Shown here: positions 1 through 8,093 of the stretch, piece after piece
Numbering within the stretch: the stretch's first letter is position 1
How the letters are laid out: each line of letters begins with the position of its first letter
DNA from: Firmicutes bacterium UBA6132
Lineage (GTDB): Bacteria > Bacillota_A > Clostridia > Tissierellales > Sedimentibacteraceae
DNA length: 25,453 nt
NCBI GenBank assembly: GCA_002435835.1
Contig: DIVM01000134.1
Span: 1-25,453 of the forward strand
Direction: 5' to 3'
Program-made: the position numbers and the translations under genes
Notes under the pieces: generated by a model
Databases searched by the model: none
What the model was told of the DNA's origin: nothing
Seen by the model: the letters and a program-made list of their open reading frames with translations, nothing else

Positions 1-860
1 TTTGTTAAACGATTATTTATTTTTTTCTTAGTATTTTTGCATTCCACAAAAGGCAAAAAAGAAAAATATGGCAATACATTATGATCGATAGCTTGAGCTT
101 TTGAAATGCCTATTATTTCTGCAGCCCTTGAATTATAAGCAAAAACAATATCATTTTCATTAATACCTATAATTCCATCATCAATTGTTTCCATTAAAAT
201 TTCAAAATGGCTTTCCATACGCAATGAACGTCCGAAAAGTTTATCGAAACTGTAATTGTTAGCAGCAATAGAGCGAAAATAATCCTTAAATTTATCTCTT
301 TCTAAAAGATATTCAAAATTTAAACGCATTGCAATTTCTACTACTGTAGATGAATCAAGCACTCTTTGTCCGATATCAATGATATTTTTAACGTTTTTAG
401 GAACGTAACGGTCTTCACCCGGAGTAACAGCAATATTAAAACTACTGACAAGATCGGCTCCAGGAAAAAATGGTGTAAAGTTAATATGATTGATGCCTAA
501 TTGTGAAAGTCTTGCTATAGCTTCACGAACCATTTTTTCGCTTAAATTTACAAATAAGGCTTTGCTGTTTTTTGGTATACTCATCAAAGTGTCAACTGCT
601 TTTTTTGTAAAAGTAACTGTTATTTCAACAGTGGGCGCCTCATTGCGTATATATTTATTAAAATCTGAAATACTTTCAAAAGCATCTGTGCTTACTACGT
701 AAAGATCAGATTTTTTTAAATTAACCACGGAGCCATCCGATACATTATAAGCTAAAGTATTAACCAATTCACCAAACAATTCTTTGATTTGTGATTCATA
801 AAACATTGAAGCTCTGTAATCATACGCAACAATAGAAATTAACTTTTTAATAGCAAACAT
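1..860 (-). CDS. Sigma-54-dependent transcriptional regulator, N-terminal part (runs off the left edge)
   Basis: The minus-strand frame stays open from the ATG at 860 to position 1, so about 286 residues are visible and the AAA+ and DNA-binding parts lie outside. The visible part has a PrpR-like sensory region and then a PAS-like segment. It aligns along its whole length with the complete regulator at 8094-10106: VTPGE and DIGQRVLD here match VTPGE and DIGHRILD there. By that homology it should be an enhancer-binding protein that activates RNA polymerase with sigma-54. It is divergent from the cysteine desulfidase gene, which has a -24/-12 promoter, and is its likely activator. The start is uncertain. 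The GAGAGG box touches the ATG at 860 with no spacer, but sits 9 bases before an in-frame ATT at 851 followed by AAA AAG, which matches the MKK start of the paralog. The assignment to the family is firm; the sensed ligand is unknown. Confidence 0.8.
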   Translation of the reverse strand, partial: MFAIKKLISIVAYDYRASMFYESQIKELFGELVNTLAYNVSDGSVVNLKKSDLYVVSTDAFESISDFNKYIRNEAPTVEITVTFTKKAVDTLMSIPKNSKALFVNLSEKMVREAIARLSQLGINHINFTPFFPGADLVSSFNIAVTPGEDRYVPKNVKNIIDIGQRVLDSSTVVEIAMRLNFEYLLERDKFKDYFRSIAANNYSFDKLFGRSLRMESHFEILMETIDDGIIGINENDIVFAYNSRAAEIIGISKAQAIDHNVLPYFSFLPFVECKNTKKKINNRLT

Positions 861-895
861 CCTCTCGAATTATATTTTTAAATATTTATAATTTT

Positions 896-924
896 ATGTT
901 AAGACTTGCTCAATTATAAGTCAA
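896..924 (-). promoter_or_regulatory. Possible sigma-A promoter of the left-edge regulator
   Basis: On the minus strand TTGACT (919-924) is followed after 17 bases by TAACAT (896-901). Transcription would start near 889, about 30 bases before the ATG at 860. The spacing is right but the -10 is imperfect in an AT-rich gap, so this is a moderate call. Confidence 0.4.
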
Positions 925-964
925 GCTAAAAATTAAGATTACAAATATTACAATATTTCAGTTT

Positions 965-981
965 TTGGCATAATATTTGCA
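965..981 (+). promoter_or_regulatory. Sigma-54 (-24/-12) promoter of the cysteine desulfidase gene
   Basis: TTGGCATAATATTTGCA has the invariant GG (967-968) and GC (979-980) separated by exactly 10 bases, with the TGGCA and TTGCA halves of the sigma-54 consensus. Transcription would start near 992, leaving a leader of about 36 bases before the ATG at 1028. The divergent neighbour is a sigma-54-type activator. An AAATATTACAATATTT inverted repeat lies directly upstream and could bind a regulator, though that is only a guess. Confidence 0.85.
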
Positions 982-1027
982 TGTTATATATTATGATTAA
1001 ATTTAAAAGAAATGAAAGGATAAAAAT

Positions 1028-2323
1028 ATGCTTAATAAAAATGAAGTCTTGGAATTGTTAAGACAAGAGGTTGTACCTGCGCTTGGCTGCACTGAACCTG
1101 TATGCGTTGCGCTTGCCGCTGCAGATGCTTACCATGCAATCGGCGGTCATATAGTTTCTATAAAAGTAGAAGTATCTCCTAATGTTTATAAAAACGGCAT
1201 GTCAGTAGGGATTCCGGGTTATGATAAAGTTGGTCTTAAATATGCGGCAGCTATTGGGGCTTGTCTTGGAAACCCTGAAAAGGGGCTTGAATTGTTAGCG
1301 GATATAAATGATGATATAAGAAATCAATCAAAAGAAATTGTAGATGAAAAAAAGGCAGTAATATGTATTGATCATTCTAAAGAAAAATTATATGTTCATG
1401 CTGAAGTGATCACTACTAACGGAATAGGCATATCTACAATATTAAACACTCATTCAAACATCGTATTTACAAAAGCAAATGACAAAGTTATTTTTAAACG
1501 CGAAGTTCAGGTATATAACAGCAATGATTTGCACAATAAGTTAATGAGCATGAGAGTGATTGATATTAAAAATTTAGTAAATTCTTTTGACGATGACGAT
1601 CTTCGTTTTATGTTGGAAGGTGCTGTAATGAATGAAAGAATTGCCGAATGTGGATTAACACAAAATATTGGTATCGGAATTGCCGGTGCTATTAATAAAA
1701 TGACAAATAATTCTGTTATGGGAAAGAATTTGCATAGTACAATAATGTTAAGAACAGCAGCCGGTGCTGAAAGCAGAATGGCGGGATGTCCTTATGCTGT
1801 AATGAGCAGTGCAGGCAGCGGCAATCACGGAATAACAGCAATAATTCCTGTTGTTGAAACGGCAAAGTATAACGGCAATTCTGATGAAGAATTAGCAAAA
1901 GCTTTAGCTTTTTCGCATCTTCTCAATGTTTATATAAAACAATTTACAGGTAAATTGTCTGCATTGTGTGGTTGCGGTGTTTCTGCAGCATCTTCGGCAT
2001 CAGCAGCAATGACAATGCTGTTGGGTGGCAATGATCAACAAATAGAAAATGCCATAATAAATATGACAGGAAATCTTACAGGAATGATTTGTGACGGCGG
2101 AAAAGTAGGATGTGCATTAAAGTTGGCAACAGCATCTTCGGCAGCAGTTATGAGTTCATACTTGGCATTGGATGATGTAGTCATTTCTTCCACAGACGGC
2201 ATTGCTGCTTCAACTGCAGATGAAGCAATAAGAAATATGGGACAGGTAAGTAATCCTGGAATGATACAGACAGATAGGACAATATTAGATATAATGATTA
2301 AAAAAGATGAACAGAGCAACTAA
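1028..2323 (+). CDS. L-cysteine desulfidase family protein (UPF0597, CyuA-like)
   Basis: The 431-residue product has the length and motifs of the UPF0597/L-cysteine desulfidase family, whose studied members split L-cysteine into pyruvate, ammonia and sulfide with an oxygen-sensitive [4Fe-4S] cluster and without PLP. The family signature GCTEP is at 20-24 with the conserved Cys21. SSAGSGNHG is at 260-268, CGCG with Cys314/Cys316, and CDGGKVGC with Cys355 and Cys362. The seven-residue spacing of the last pair and the upstream cysteine fit the known cluster-ligand pattern. The start has AAAGGA seven bases upstream. The gene follows a -24/-12 promoter and a divergent sigma-54 activator, and precedes a symporter that may import its substrate. 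A related substrate such as L-serine cannot be excluded, because the fold resembles serine dehydratase alpha domains. Confidence 0.85.
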   Translation: MLNKNEVLELLRQEVVPALGCTEPVCVALAAADAYHAIGGHIVSIKVEVSPNVYKNGMSVGIPGYDKVGLKYAAAIGACLGNPEKGLELLADINDDIRNQSKEIVDEKKAVICIDHSKEKLYVHAEVITTNGIGISTILNTHSNIVFTKANDKVIFKREVQVYNSNDLHNKLMSMRVIDIKNLVNSFDDDDLRFMLEGAVMNERIAECGLTQNIGIGIAGAINKMTNNSVMGKNLHSTIMLRTAAGAESRMAGCPYAVMSSAGSGNHGITAIIPVVETAKYNGNSDEELAKALAFSHLLNVYIKQFTGKLSALCGCGVSAASSASAAMTMLLGGNDQQIENAIINMTGNLTGMICDGGKVGCALKLATASSAAVMSSYLALDDVVISSTDGIAASTADEAIRNMGQVSNPGMIQTDRTILDIMIKKDEQSN

Positions 2324-2480
2324 TGAAAAATTTATTAATTTGGTGGGTCTATTTAAAAAATCTGCTATTATATAAAATATTTTAATAAGGGAGCCTTAAA
2401 ATTAATATAATTATAATAAAGGAATTAGTGTATTAAATATTTTTAAATATTTTAAACAAAAAAAGAGAGGAAGTATTAAA

Positions 2481-3767
2481 ATGAGTAAAACTAAAAAAAC
2501 TTGGTGGGAAAACTATCGTTTTTCTATCACTTTAATTCTTTCAATTGTTATTGGTAGTGTAGTTGGTATTATATTTGGTGAAAAAGCGACCATACTTAAA
2601 CCTTTTGGAGATGTTTTCTTAAATTTAATGTTTACTGCTGTTACACCATTAGTATTCATAACTATAGCAAGTGCTGTAGGTAGCATGGTAAACATGAAAC
2701 GTTTAGGAAAAATTTTAGGTAATATGTTTTTAACTTTTGTTGTTACAGGTTTAATTGCTTCAGTTGTAATCTTAGTAGTAGTTAAAGTATTTCCTCCAGC
2801 AGCAGGTGTAAATTTAGAATTGGGGACAGCTGATACTCAATTAGAACAAGTATCCCTTGCTAATCAAATTGTTAAAGCTATAACTGTTGATGACTTTAGT
2901 AAATTGCTTTCTCGTTCTAATATGATGCCTTTAATAGTATTTTCTATATTATTTGGATTTTGTGTTAGTTCAGTTGGGGGTGAAAACAATATTGTAGCTA
3001 AGGCATTAGATGCTTTATCAAATATTATGATGAAATTTGTAAGCATAATTATGATGTATGCACCAATAGGGCTTGCTGCATATTTTGCGAGCTTAATAGG
3101 GGAGTTTGGCCCTCAGCTGCTCGGTGCTTATGGTAGAGCGATGCTTATTTATTATCCATTATGTGTTGCTTATTTCTTTATTGCATTTGCAGCATATGCT
3201 TATTTCGCAGCTGGAAAAGTTGGAGTTAAAACATATTTTAAAAATATAGTAGAACCGGCTGTAACTTCTATTGCAACTCAAAGTTCAATTGCGACTTTGC
3301 CGGTCAACTTAGAAGCTGCAAGTCGTATTGGAGTTCCAAAAGATATTCGTGAAATAATTCTTCCTATAGGTGCTACAATGCATATGGATGGAACGGTACT
3401 TTCTTCTATATTAAAAATTTCCTTCTTATATGGAATATTTGGACAAGATTTTTCAGGTGCAGGAACATATATTATGGCAGTTGTTATATCAATTTTAGGA
3501 GGAGTAGTAATGTCCGGTGTTCCAGGCGGAGGTCTTATTGGAGAAATGCTTATTGTTAACTTATTTGGATTCCCACCTGAAGCTTTTCCGATTATTGCAA
3601 CTATCGGTTTCTTAGTAGACCCGCCTGCAACGTGCATAAACTCTACTGGTGATACTCTTGCTGCTATGTGCGTAACACGCATGGTAGAAGGTAAAAATTG
3701 GATGACAAACAGAATGAATCATAAATCAACGGAACTTGTAGACCCTATTGCAAGCACAGATAATTAA
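2481..3767 (+). CDS. DAACS-family dicarboxylate/amino acid:cation symporter
   Basis: This 428-residue membrane protein belongs to the SLC1/DAACS family (GltP, GltT, DctA, SstT relatives), which imports glutamate, aspartate, serine, cysteine-like amino acids or C4-dicarboxylates with Na+ or H+. The serine-rich hairpin appears as TQSSIATLP, the MDGT motif of transmembrane segment 7 as MHMDGT, and the second hairpin as VPGGG. Repeated hydrophobic stretches fit eight helices plus two re-entrant loops. An AGAGAGGAAG ribosome site precedes the ATG. The gene lies 157 bases after the desulfidase gene on the same strand with no strong terminator between them, so cotranscription from the -24/-12 promoter is plausible. 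Its position suggests uptake of cysteine or a related amino acid, which is inference; the sequence alone does not settle the substrate. Confidence 0.88.
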   Translation: MSKTKKTWWENYRFSITLILSIVIGSVVGIIFGEKATILKPFGDVFLNLMFTAVTPLVFITIASAVGSMVNMKRLGKILGNMFLTFVVTGLIASVVILVVVKVFPPAAGVNLELGTADTQLEQVSLANQIVKAITVDDFSKLLSRSNMMPLIVFSILFGFCVSSVGGENNIVAKALDALSNIMMKFVSIIMMYAPIGLAAYFASLIGEFGPQLLGAYGRAMLIYYPLCVAYFFIAFAAYAYFAAGKVGVKTYFKNIVEPAVTSIATQSSIATLPVNLEAASRIGVPKDIREIILPIGATMHMDGTVLSSILKISFLYGIFGQDFSGAGTYIMAVVISILGGVVMSGVPGGGLIGEMLIVNLFGFPPEAFPIIATIGFLVDPPATCINSTGDTLAAMCVTRMVEGKNWMTNRMNHKSTELVDPIASTDN

Positions 3768-3771
3768 TTAT

Positions 3772-3811
3772 AAAAACAATGCGAGGTGTTTATTACAGCG
3801 CATTGTTTTTT
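3772..3811 (+). terminator. Rho-independent terminator after the symporter
   Basis: AAAAACAATGCG (3772-3783) pairs perfectly with CGCATTGTTTTT (3799-3810) around a 15-base loop and ends in a T-tract. It closes the desulfidase-symporter unit. The mirrored A-tract means it could also work on the opposite strand. Confidence 0.85.
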
Positions 3812-3852
3812 ATTCATAAAATTATAGAAATTCTCTGTCTTATGATGCAATG

Positions 3853-3874
3853 ACTGCACACTGCAGTTGTTTTT
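3853..3874 (+). other. Small hairpin with T-tract upstream of guaA
   Basis: ACTGCA, a three-base loop CAC, and TGCAGT form a tight stem followed by TGTTTTT, 70 bases before the guaA start. It has the shape of a weak terminator or attenuator. I see no purine riboswitch core around it, so a role in guaA control is only a possibility. Confidence 0.35.
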
Positions 3875-3943
3875 ACAAGATACATGATGCTTTCAGTGGA
3901 AAATCGAAAAGAATTAACTTTAATTACAGAAAAGGAGTATACT

Positions 3944-5476
3944 ATGATAGTAATAGTAGATTTTGGTGCACAATACAGCCAACTCATTGCAAGAAGAGTT
4001 CGTGAAGCAAGCGTGTATTGTGAAATAGTGCCGTATACATATTCAATCGATCAAATCATAGCCAAGAAACCGGAAGGTATAATTTTATCTGGAGGTCCAG
4101 CAAGTGTATATGTAGAAAATGCCCCAAGCATATCTCATGAAATTTTTGAACTTGGAGTTCCTGTGCTTGGCATTTGTTACGGCGGACAGTTTATAGCTCA
4201 AGAATTTGGCGGAAAAGTAAACAGAGCGGATTCAAGAGAATACGGACGTGTTAAACTTAATATGTTGTCCAATGACAAATTATTTGACGGAATTAAACAG
4301 GATATGCTTTGTTGGATGAGCCATACGGATTATATAGAAATAGCTCCCGAAGGTTTTGAAATCACAGTTACTTCAGAAGCTTGCCCAGTTGGTGCTATGA
4401 AAAACGAAGAAAAGAAAATTTATGCAGTTCAGTTCCACCCTGAAGTTGAGCACACAGAAAACGGAAGAGAAATAATCAATAATTTCTTGTACAATGTTTA
4501 TGGCTTGGACAAGTATTGGAACATGGGCAATTTTTGCCAAGAAGAAATTGCAAAAATAAAAGAAATGGTAGGGGACAAAAAAGCCCTATGTGCTATGTCA
4601 GGCGGAGTTGACTCTTCAGTAGCAGCTGTTATGGTACACAAAGCAATTGGTTCAAATTTAATTTGCGTATTTGTTGACCACGGTCTTTTAAGAAAGGACG
4701 AAGGAGATCAGGTTGAGAAAGTATTTAAAGATACATTCCACATGAATTTTATAAGAGTTAATGCAGAGGAAAGATTTTTAGGTAAACTATCAGGAGTTAC
4801 TGACCCTGAAACAAAACGAAAAATTATAGGCGAAGAATTTATTCGTGTATTTGAAGAAGAAAAACAAAAATTAAAAGAAGAGTTCGGACATATAGATTAT
4901 TTAGTACAGGGAACTATTTATCCTGATGTTATAGAAAGCGGTACAGCAACAGCATCAGTGATCAAAAGCCACCACAATGTAGGAGGACTTCCTGAAGATG
5001 TGGACTTCGAACTTTTAGAGCCATTAAGACAATTGTTTAAAGATGAAGTTCGCCAAGTTGGAAGAGAACTTGGAATTCCTGAAGAAATAGTTGAAAGACA
5101 ACCATTCCCGGGACCAGGTCTTGCAATCCGCTGCTTGGGCAAAATTACAGAAGATAAATTAAAAATAATAAGAGAAGCTGATTTTATTTTTAGAGATGAA
5201 ATTAAAAAAGCAGGATTGCAAAATAAAATCTGGCAGTATTTCGCAGCACTTCCAAATATCAGAAGCGTTGGAGTTATGGGTGATGAAAGAACATATTCAC
5301 ACACAATAGCTTTAAGAGCCGTAACTTCTTCTGACGGAATGACATCGGACTGGGCAAGAATTCCATATGATGTTATTGAAAAAGTATCAAACAGAATAGT
5401 TAATGAAGTGGATAATGTAAATAGAATAGTTTATGATGTAACTTCTAAGCCACCTTCAACAATAGAATTCGAATAA
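3944..5476 (+). CDS. guaA: GMP synthase (glutamine-hydrolysing)
   Basis: The enzyme converts XMP to GMP using glutamine and ATP, the last step of de novo guanine nucleotide synthesis, in the cytoplasm. The 510-residue product has the full order of domains. The class I glutamine amidotransferase comes first (LSGGPASVY, nucleophile Cys78 in LGICYGGQ, and the FHPEVEHT histidine/glutamate). Next is the ATP-pyrophosphatase with the SGGVDSS loop, then the C-terminal dimerisation domain ending in the typical PPSTIEFE. I place the start at 3944 because AAAGGAG lies six bases before it and the protein then begins with the canonical [10 protein letters not shown]. An upstream in-frame start at 3884 would add 20 non-conserved residues. 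The nucleophile loop reads GICYGGQ where GMQ is more usual, a mild variant. The gene appears monocistronic. No terminator of its own is visible before the IS remnant at 5511. Confidence 0.97.
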   Translation: MIVIVDFGAQYSQLIARRVREASVYCEIVPYTYSIDQIIAKKPEGIILSGGPASVYVENAPSISHEIFELGVPVLGICYGGQFIAQEFGGKVNRADSREYGRVKLNMLSNDKLFDGIKQDMLCWMSHTDYIEIAPEGFEITVTSEACPVGAMKNEEKKIYAVQFHPEVEHTENGREIINNFLYNVYGLDKYWNMGNFCQEEIAKIKEMVGDKKALCAMSGGVDSSVAAVMVHKAIGSNLICVFVDHGLLRKDEGDQVEKVFKDTFHMNFIRVNAEERFLGKLSGVTDPETKRKIIGEEFIRVFEEEKQKLKEEFGHIDYLVQGTIYPDVIESGTATASVIKSHHNVGGLPEDVDFELLEPLRQLFKDEVRQVGRELGIPEEIVERQPFPGPGLAIRCLGKITEDKLKIIREADFIFRDEIKKAGLQNKIWQYFAALPNIRSVGVMGDERTYSHTIALRAVTSSDGMTSDWARIPYDVIEKVSNRIVNEVDNVNRIVYDVTSKPPSTIEFE

Positions 5477-5510
5477 GAAGAAAAGCTTATAAAAACCCTC
5501 CTAAGCCTTG

Positions 5511-6208
5511 TGAAGTGAACCCGTAAAAATGTACATTGCCAAAATAACCCCCTAATTGTAGAATGTAACAAACTACGATAGGGGGATTTTTCATGGCAAC
5601 TAAAGTGCAGAAACATTTCGGAGACACTATTATTAATGAGGTTTTAATGATGTAAGAACAAGGAAAAACTTATAGATAAATTAGTGAGTACTTAGGTTTC
5701 AAGGATGGGTTACAGATATTTCATATATCCATAATAGCGAAATTCGTGACTTATATTATAGAAGTATAATTTCACATAAAACTGGAACTGAACAATCTGA
5801 AAATCTCATTCTTAATACAATTAAAGCTGCTAAACAAAAAGAAAGGGGGACTGAAGATGTGCAACTCCTCAGCTACCAAGGCTTTCAATACACTTTCACA
5901 GGCTATTTTAACCTAAAAAAGAATACGGCATAATTCCGTCAATGTCACGACATGGTAACTGCTATGATAATACAGTAGCATAAAATTATTTTGGCATTTT
6001 TAAATCTGAATGCAATAATAGGACAAAATTGAAAACTTTTGATCAAGCCCGTCAACTTATTGATGAGTATATATACCTTTATAACAATGAACGCATCCAG
6101 TTAAAAACAAAGCTGGCACCGTTAGAAAAACGACGCCAGTCTACGTATTCTTTATATATTCTGCTATAGGGGTACTTATTTCCTGTCTGTTAAATGGAGT
6201 CCACTTCA
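5511..6208 (+). mobile_element. Degenerate, internally deleted IS3-family element with both ends
   Basis: The left end TGAAGTGAACCC (5511-5522) and the right end, read on the minus strand, TGAAGTGGACTCC (6208-6196) are imperfect terminal inverted repeats with the TG...CA tips of IS3-family elements. Similarity fades but persists to the ATAACCCCC/ATAAGTACCCC blocks about 35 bases inside. Between them lie remnants of both transposase frames. The element is about 0.7 kb, roughly half an intact IS3/IS150-type element. The three flanking bases on each side (TTG and GAA) do not match, so no target duplication survives. It fills the gap between convergent guaA and the AGCS symporter gene and may have displaced their terminators. 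Confidence 0.75.
5593..6165 (+). pseudogene. IS3-family transposase remnants (OrfA and OrfB fragments)
   Basis: From the ATG at 5593 the reading MATKVQKHFGDTIINEV, a stop, then EQGKTYR, a stop, then ISEYLGFKD looks like an IS3-family OrfA N-terminus (helix-turn-helix part). Most of OrfA and the front of OrfB are missing. From about 5865 an OrfB C-terminus is recognisable, with YQGFQYT, a one-base frameshift near 5920, then SRHGNCYDNTVA, a stop, NYFGIFKSE, and after that FDQARQLIDEYI, YNNERIQLKTKLAPLEKRR. The stop replaces the codon expected for the catalytic glutamate of the DDE triad (AENFFG in intact relatives, TAA in place of GAA). Stops, a frameshift and deletion make it inactive. It is the internal part of the element at 5511-6208. 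Confidence 0.75.
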
Positions 6209-6253
6209 GAAGGACCATGGGATTTAATATTAGAAAAAATAGCTGTAATAAGT

Positions 6254-7825
6254 TTACGATGTCTTGTTAGCTTTTTCAGCCTTTATGGCATTTTCTTCTG
6301 TCCAGAAGTCAGTTTCTATGCCAATTTCTTTAGATATGAATCTCTTGCCATTTGTTTCGTTGTAATGTTTCAATGCTTTAATAACAGTTTGCTGCGCAAC
6401 TAAAACTATTGGTACGTTTGCATATACAACCATAATATTAACGAAGTCAGAAATATACCATAAGTTTCCTAATTCTAAACCAGACAACACTGTCAAAGCA
6501 CCAAATGGGGCTAAAACTAGAGCGCCAGTACCACGAACTATATTTATTACGCTTCTCTTAGTGGAAATAAGGTTAGCTGAAATTTCAGCAAAACAAATTA
6601 ATCCAATGAGTGATGTAAAAGCAAATAATGCATAACATAAACTCATTATTACAGTAAAGAAGTTATCAAACGATGTACCTGGTACAAGATATTTTACTGA
6701 AGATGTAAAAACAGTAATCTTAGAACCACTTATAGTATCCCATACAACCCCAGCATTTCCATCCCAAACATGGGCCAAAATAACTATGAAGCCTGACAAT
6801 GTACATATTATGATTGTATCAAGGAAAACACCTATTACCTGTATAAAACCTTGCTCACAAGGGTGATTGTTTTCTGATACAGCAGCTGCCATTGTAATTG
6901 TACCTTGTCCAGCTTCGTTTGACATAAGCCCCCTCTTAATTCCTTGAGCAAGAGCTACTCCAAAACCACCACCGAATATCGCCTCCGGTGAAAATGCACC
7001 TTTAAAAACTGAAGTAAAGAAGTATGGTATTTGGTCAAGATTAAAAATAATCAATAATAAAGCAATTGAAATATAAACAAGCGCCATTACCGGAACAACT
7101 TTGTCTGAAACTTTAGTAACACCTTTTATTCCGCCAAATACAACTGCAGTAACAAGAATGATTAAAGAAACTGCAATAATATAATAAACTGGTGATGTTC
7201 TTTCAAAAGTAGTGCCTGCAACTGTATCAGCTACAGAACCTAATGCAGTAAATATGTGAAATACTTGTCCTGGTACACTAAATAATGCATATATAATAAA
7301 TATAAATGATAGCAGATAGCCTACCCAACGCTTATCCCCCAATATTTTTTTTCCGTAGAAAGGAAGGCCTCCAACATATTCCCTGCCGGTGTCCACCTTG
7401 TATATTTGGGCAAGAACTGCCTCTGCAAATGCTATTGACATTCCAAAAAATGCTGAAAGCCACATCCAAAACAAAGCTCCCGGACCACCAACAGAAATAG
7501 CTCCTGTTACACCCATTATATTTCCGGCTCCAACTCTTGTAGCTGAGCTAAGCATAAACGATGCTAATGGGCTGATACCATTTTCAGAAGCTTTATTATT
7601 AATCATTATTTTAAGACCCTTTTTAAAATGGACAATCTGTACGAAAGAAGTCTTAAAAGTAAAATAAATACCTGATCCTATTAATAGAAGTATGGCAAAA
7701 GTAAACTTGCCTAGTATAGGAATACTGGCATACCACTCAAAGTTGGTTGGAAAATCCCATAAGAAATCTGCAATTGGTACAATAAATTCAAAAAAACGGT
7801 TAATTGCTTCAAAAATACTACTCAT
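6254..7825 (-). CDS. AGCS-family sodium:alanine/glycine-type amino acid symporter
   Basis: The 523-residue product is an alanine or glycine:cation symporter family protein, an inner-membrane carrier driven by Na+. The family core is clear: SSATRVGAGNIMGVTGAI followed by GGPGALFWMW in the first third, and MSNEAGQGT in the middle. About ten or more hydrophobic segments run through it. The ATG at 7825 has GAGGTG six bases upstream. It is preceded by a consensus -24/-12 promoter on its own strand, with a transcript leader of about 150 bases, and by the sigma-54 activator gene at 8094-10106. This places it in a sigma-54 regulon. Alanine and glycine are the usual substrates of the family, but the link to cysteine and sulfur genes in this window leaves other small neutral amino acids possible. 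Confidence 0.92.
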   Translation of the reverse strand: MSSIFEAINRFFEFIVPIADFLWDFPTNFEWYASIPILGKFTFAILLLIGSGIYFTFKTSFVQIVHFKKGLKIMINNKASENGISPLASFMLSSATRVGAGNIMGVTGAISVGGPGALFWMWLSAFFGMSIAFAEAVLAQIYKVDTGREYVGGLPFYGKKILGDKRWVGYLLSFIFIIYALFSVPGQVFHIFTALGSVADTVAGTTFERTSPVYYIIAVSLIILVTAVVFGGIKGVTKVSDKVVPVMALVYISIALLLIIFNLDQIPYFFTSVFKGAFSPEAIFGGGFGVALAQGIKRGLMSNEAGQGTITMAAAVSENNHPCEQGFIQVIGVFLDTIIICTLSGFIVILAHVWDGNAGVVWDTISGSKITVFTSSVKYLVPGTSFDNFFTVIMSLCYALFAFTSLIGLICFAEISANLISTKRSVINIVRGTGALVLAPFGALTVLSGLELGNLWYISDFVNIMVVYANVPIVLVAQQTVIKALKHYNETNGKRFISKEIGIETDFWTEENAIKAEKANKTS

Positions 7826-7986
7826 TTTTTCACCTCATAATTTTTTTAATATTTTACTTGAGCATAACATTAGCGTTTAATATATAAGTACTTTTTAAAA
7901 TATTTTTACAACACCTCTCTCGTATTTTTTAATTCAGCATACCTCATAGATTAGGTTGAGGATAGCTAAACTATACATATACTAAA

Positions 7987-8003
7987 TGCAAAATTCATGC
8001 CAC
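7987..8003 (-). promoter_or_regulatory. Sigma-54 (-24/-12) promoter of the AGCS symporter gene
   Basis: Read on the minus strand the site is GTGGCATGAATTTTGCA, with GG (8001-8000) and GC (7989-7988) exactly 10 bases apart. This is an excellent match to TGGCAC-N5-TTGCA. Transcription would begin near 7976. It lies in the gap between the activator gene and the symporter, both on the minus strand. Confidence 0.88.
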
Positions 8004-8008
8004 TTTTT

Positions 8009-8040
8009 TATGCGGATATAGTTTGTAATATGCGGTATAA
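8009..8040. repeat. Direct repeat TATGCGG with 20-base period, candidate activator site
   Basis: TATGCGGATATA (8009-8020) and TATGCGGTATAA (8029-8040) start exactly 20 bases apart, about two helical turns, just upstream of the -24 element of the symporter promoter. Same-face spacing is typical of protein-binding sites. I did not see the same core near the other two sigma-54 promoters, so assignment to a particular regulator is open. Confidence 0.45.
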
Positions 8041-8093
8041 ATTTATCGTAATTTTAAAAACAATGGGGTAAAGGGGATATTATATTACCCCTT

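Noticed and set aside
490..702. A 70-codon plus-strand open frame.
   Set aside because: It lies antisense inside the clearly conserved regulator coding frame on the minus strand and has no ribosome site.
3278..3682. A 134-codon minus-strand open frame inside the DAACS symporter gene.
   Set aside because: It is the shadow of a well-supported membrane protein gene, with no promoter or ribosome site of its own.
3812..3943. Purine riboswitch or PurR-type box before guaA.
   Set aside because: I looked for a guanine aptamer core and a PurBox pair and found neither; only the small hairpin at 3853 is present.
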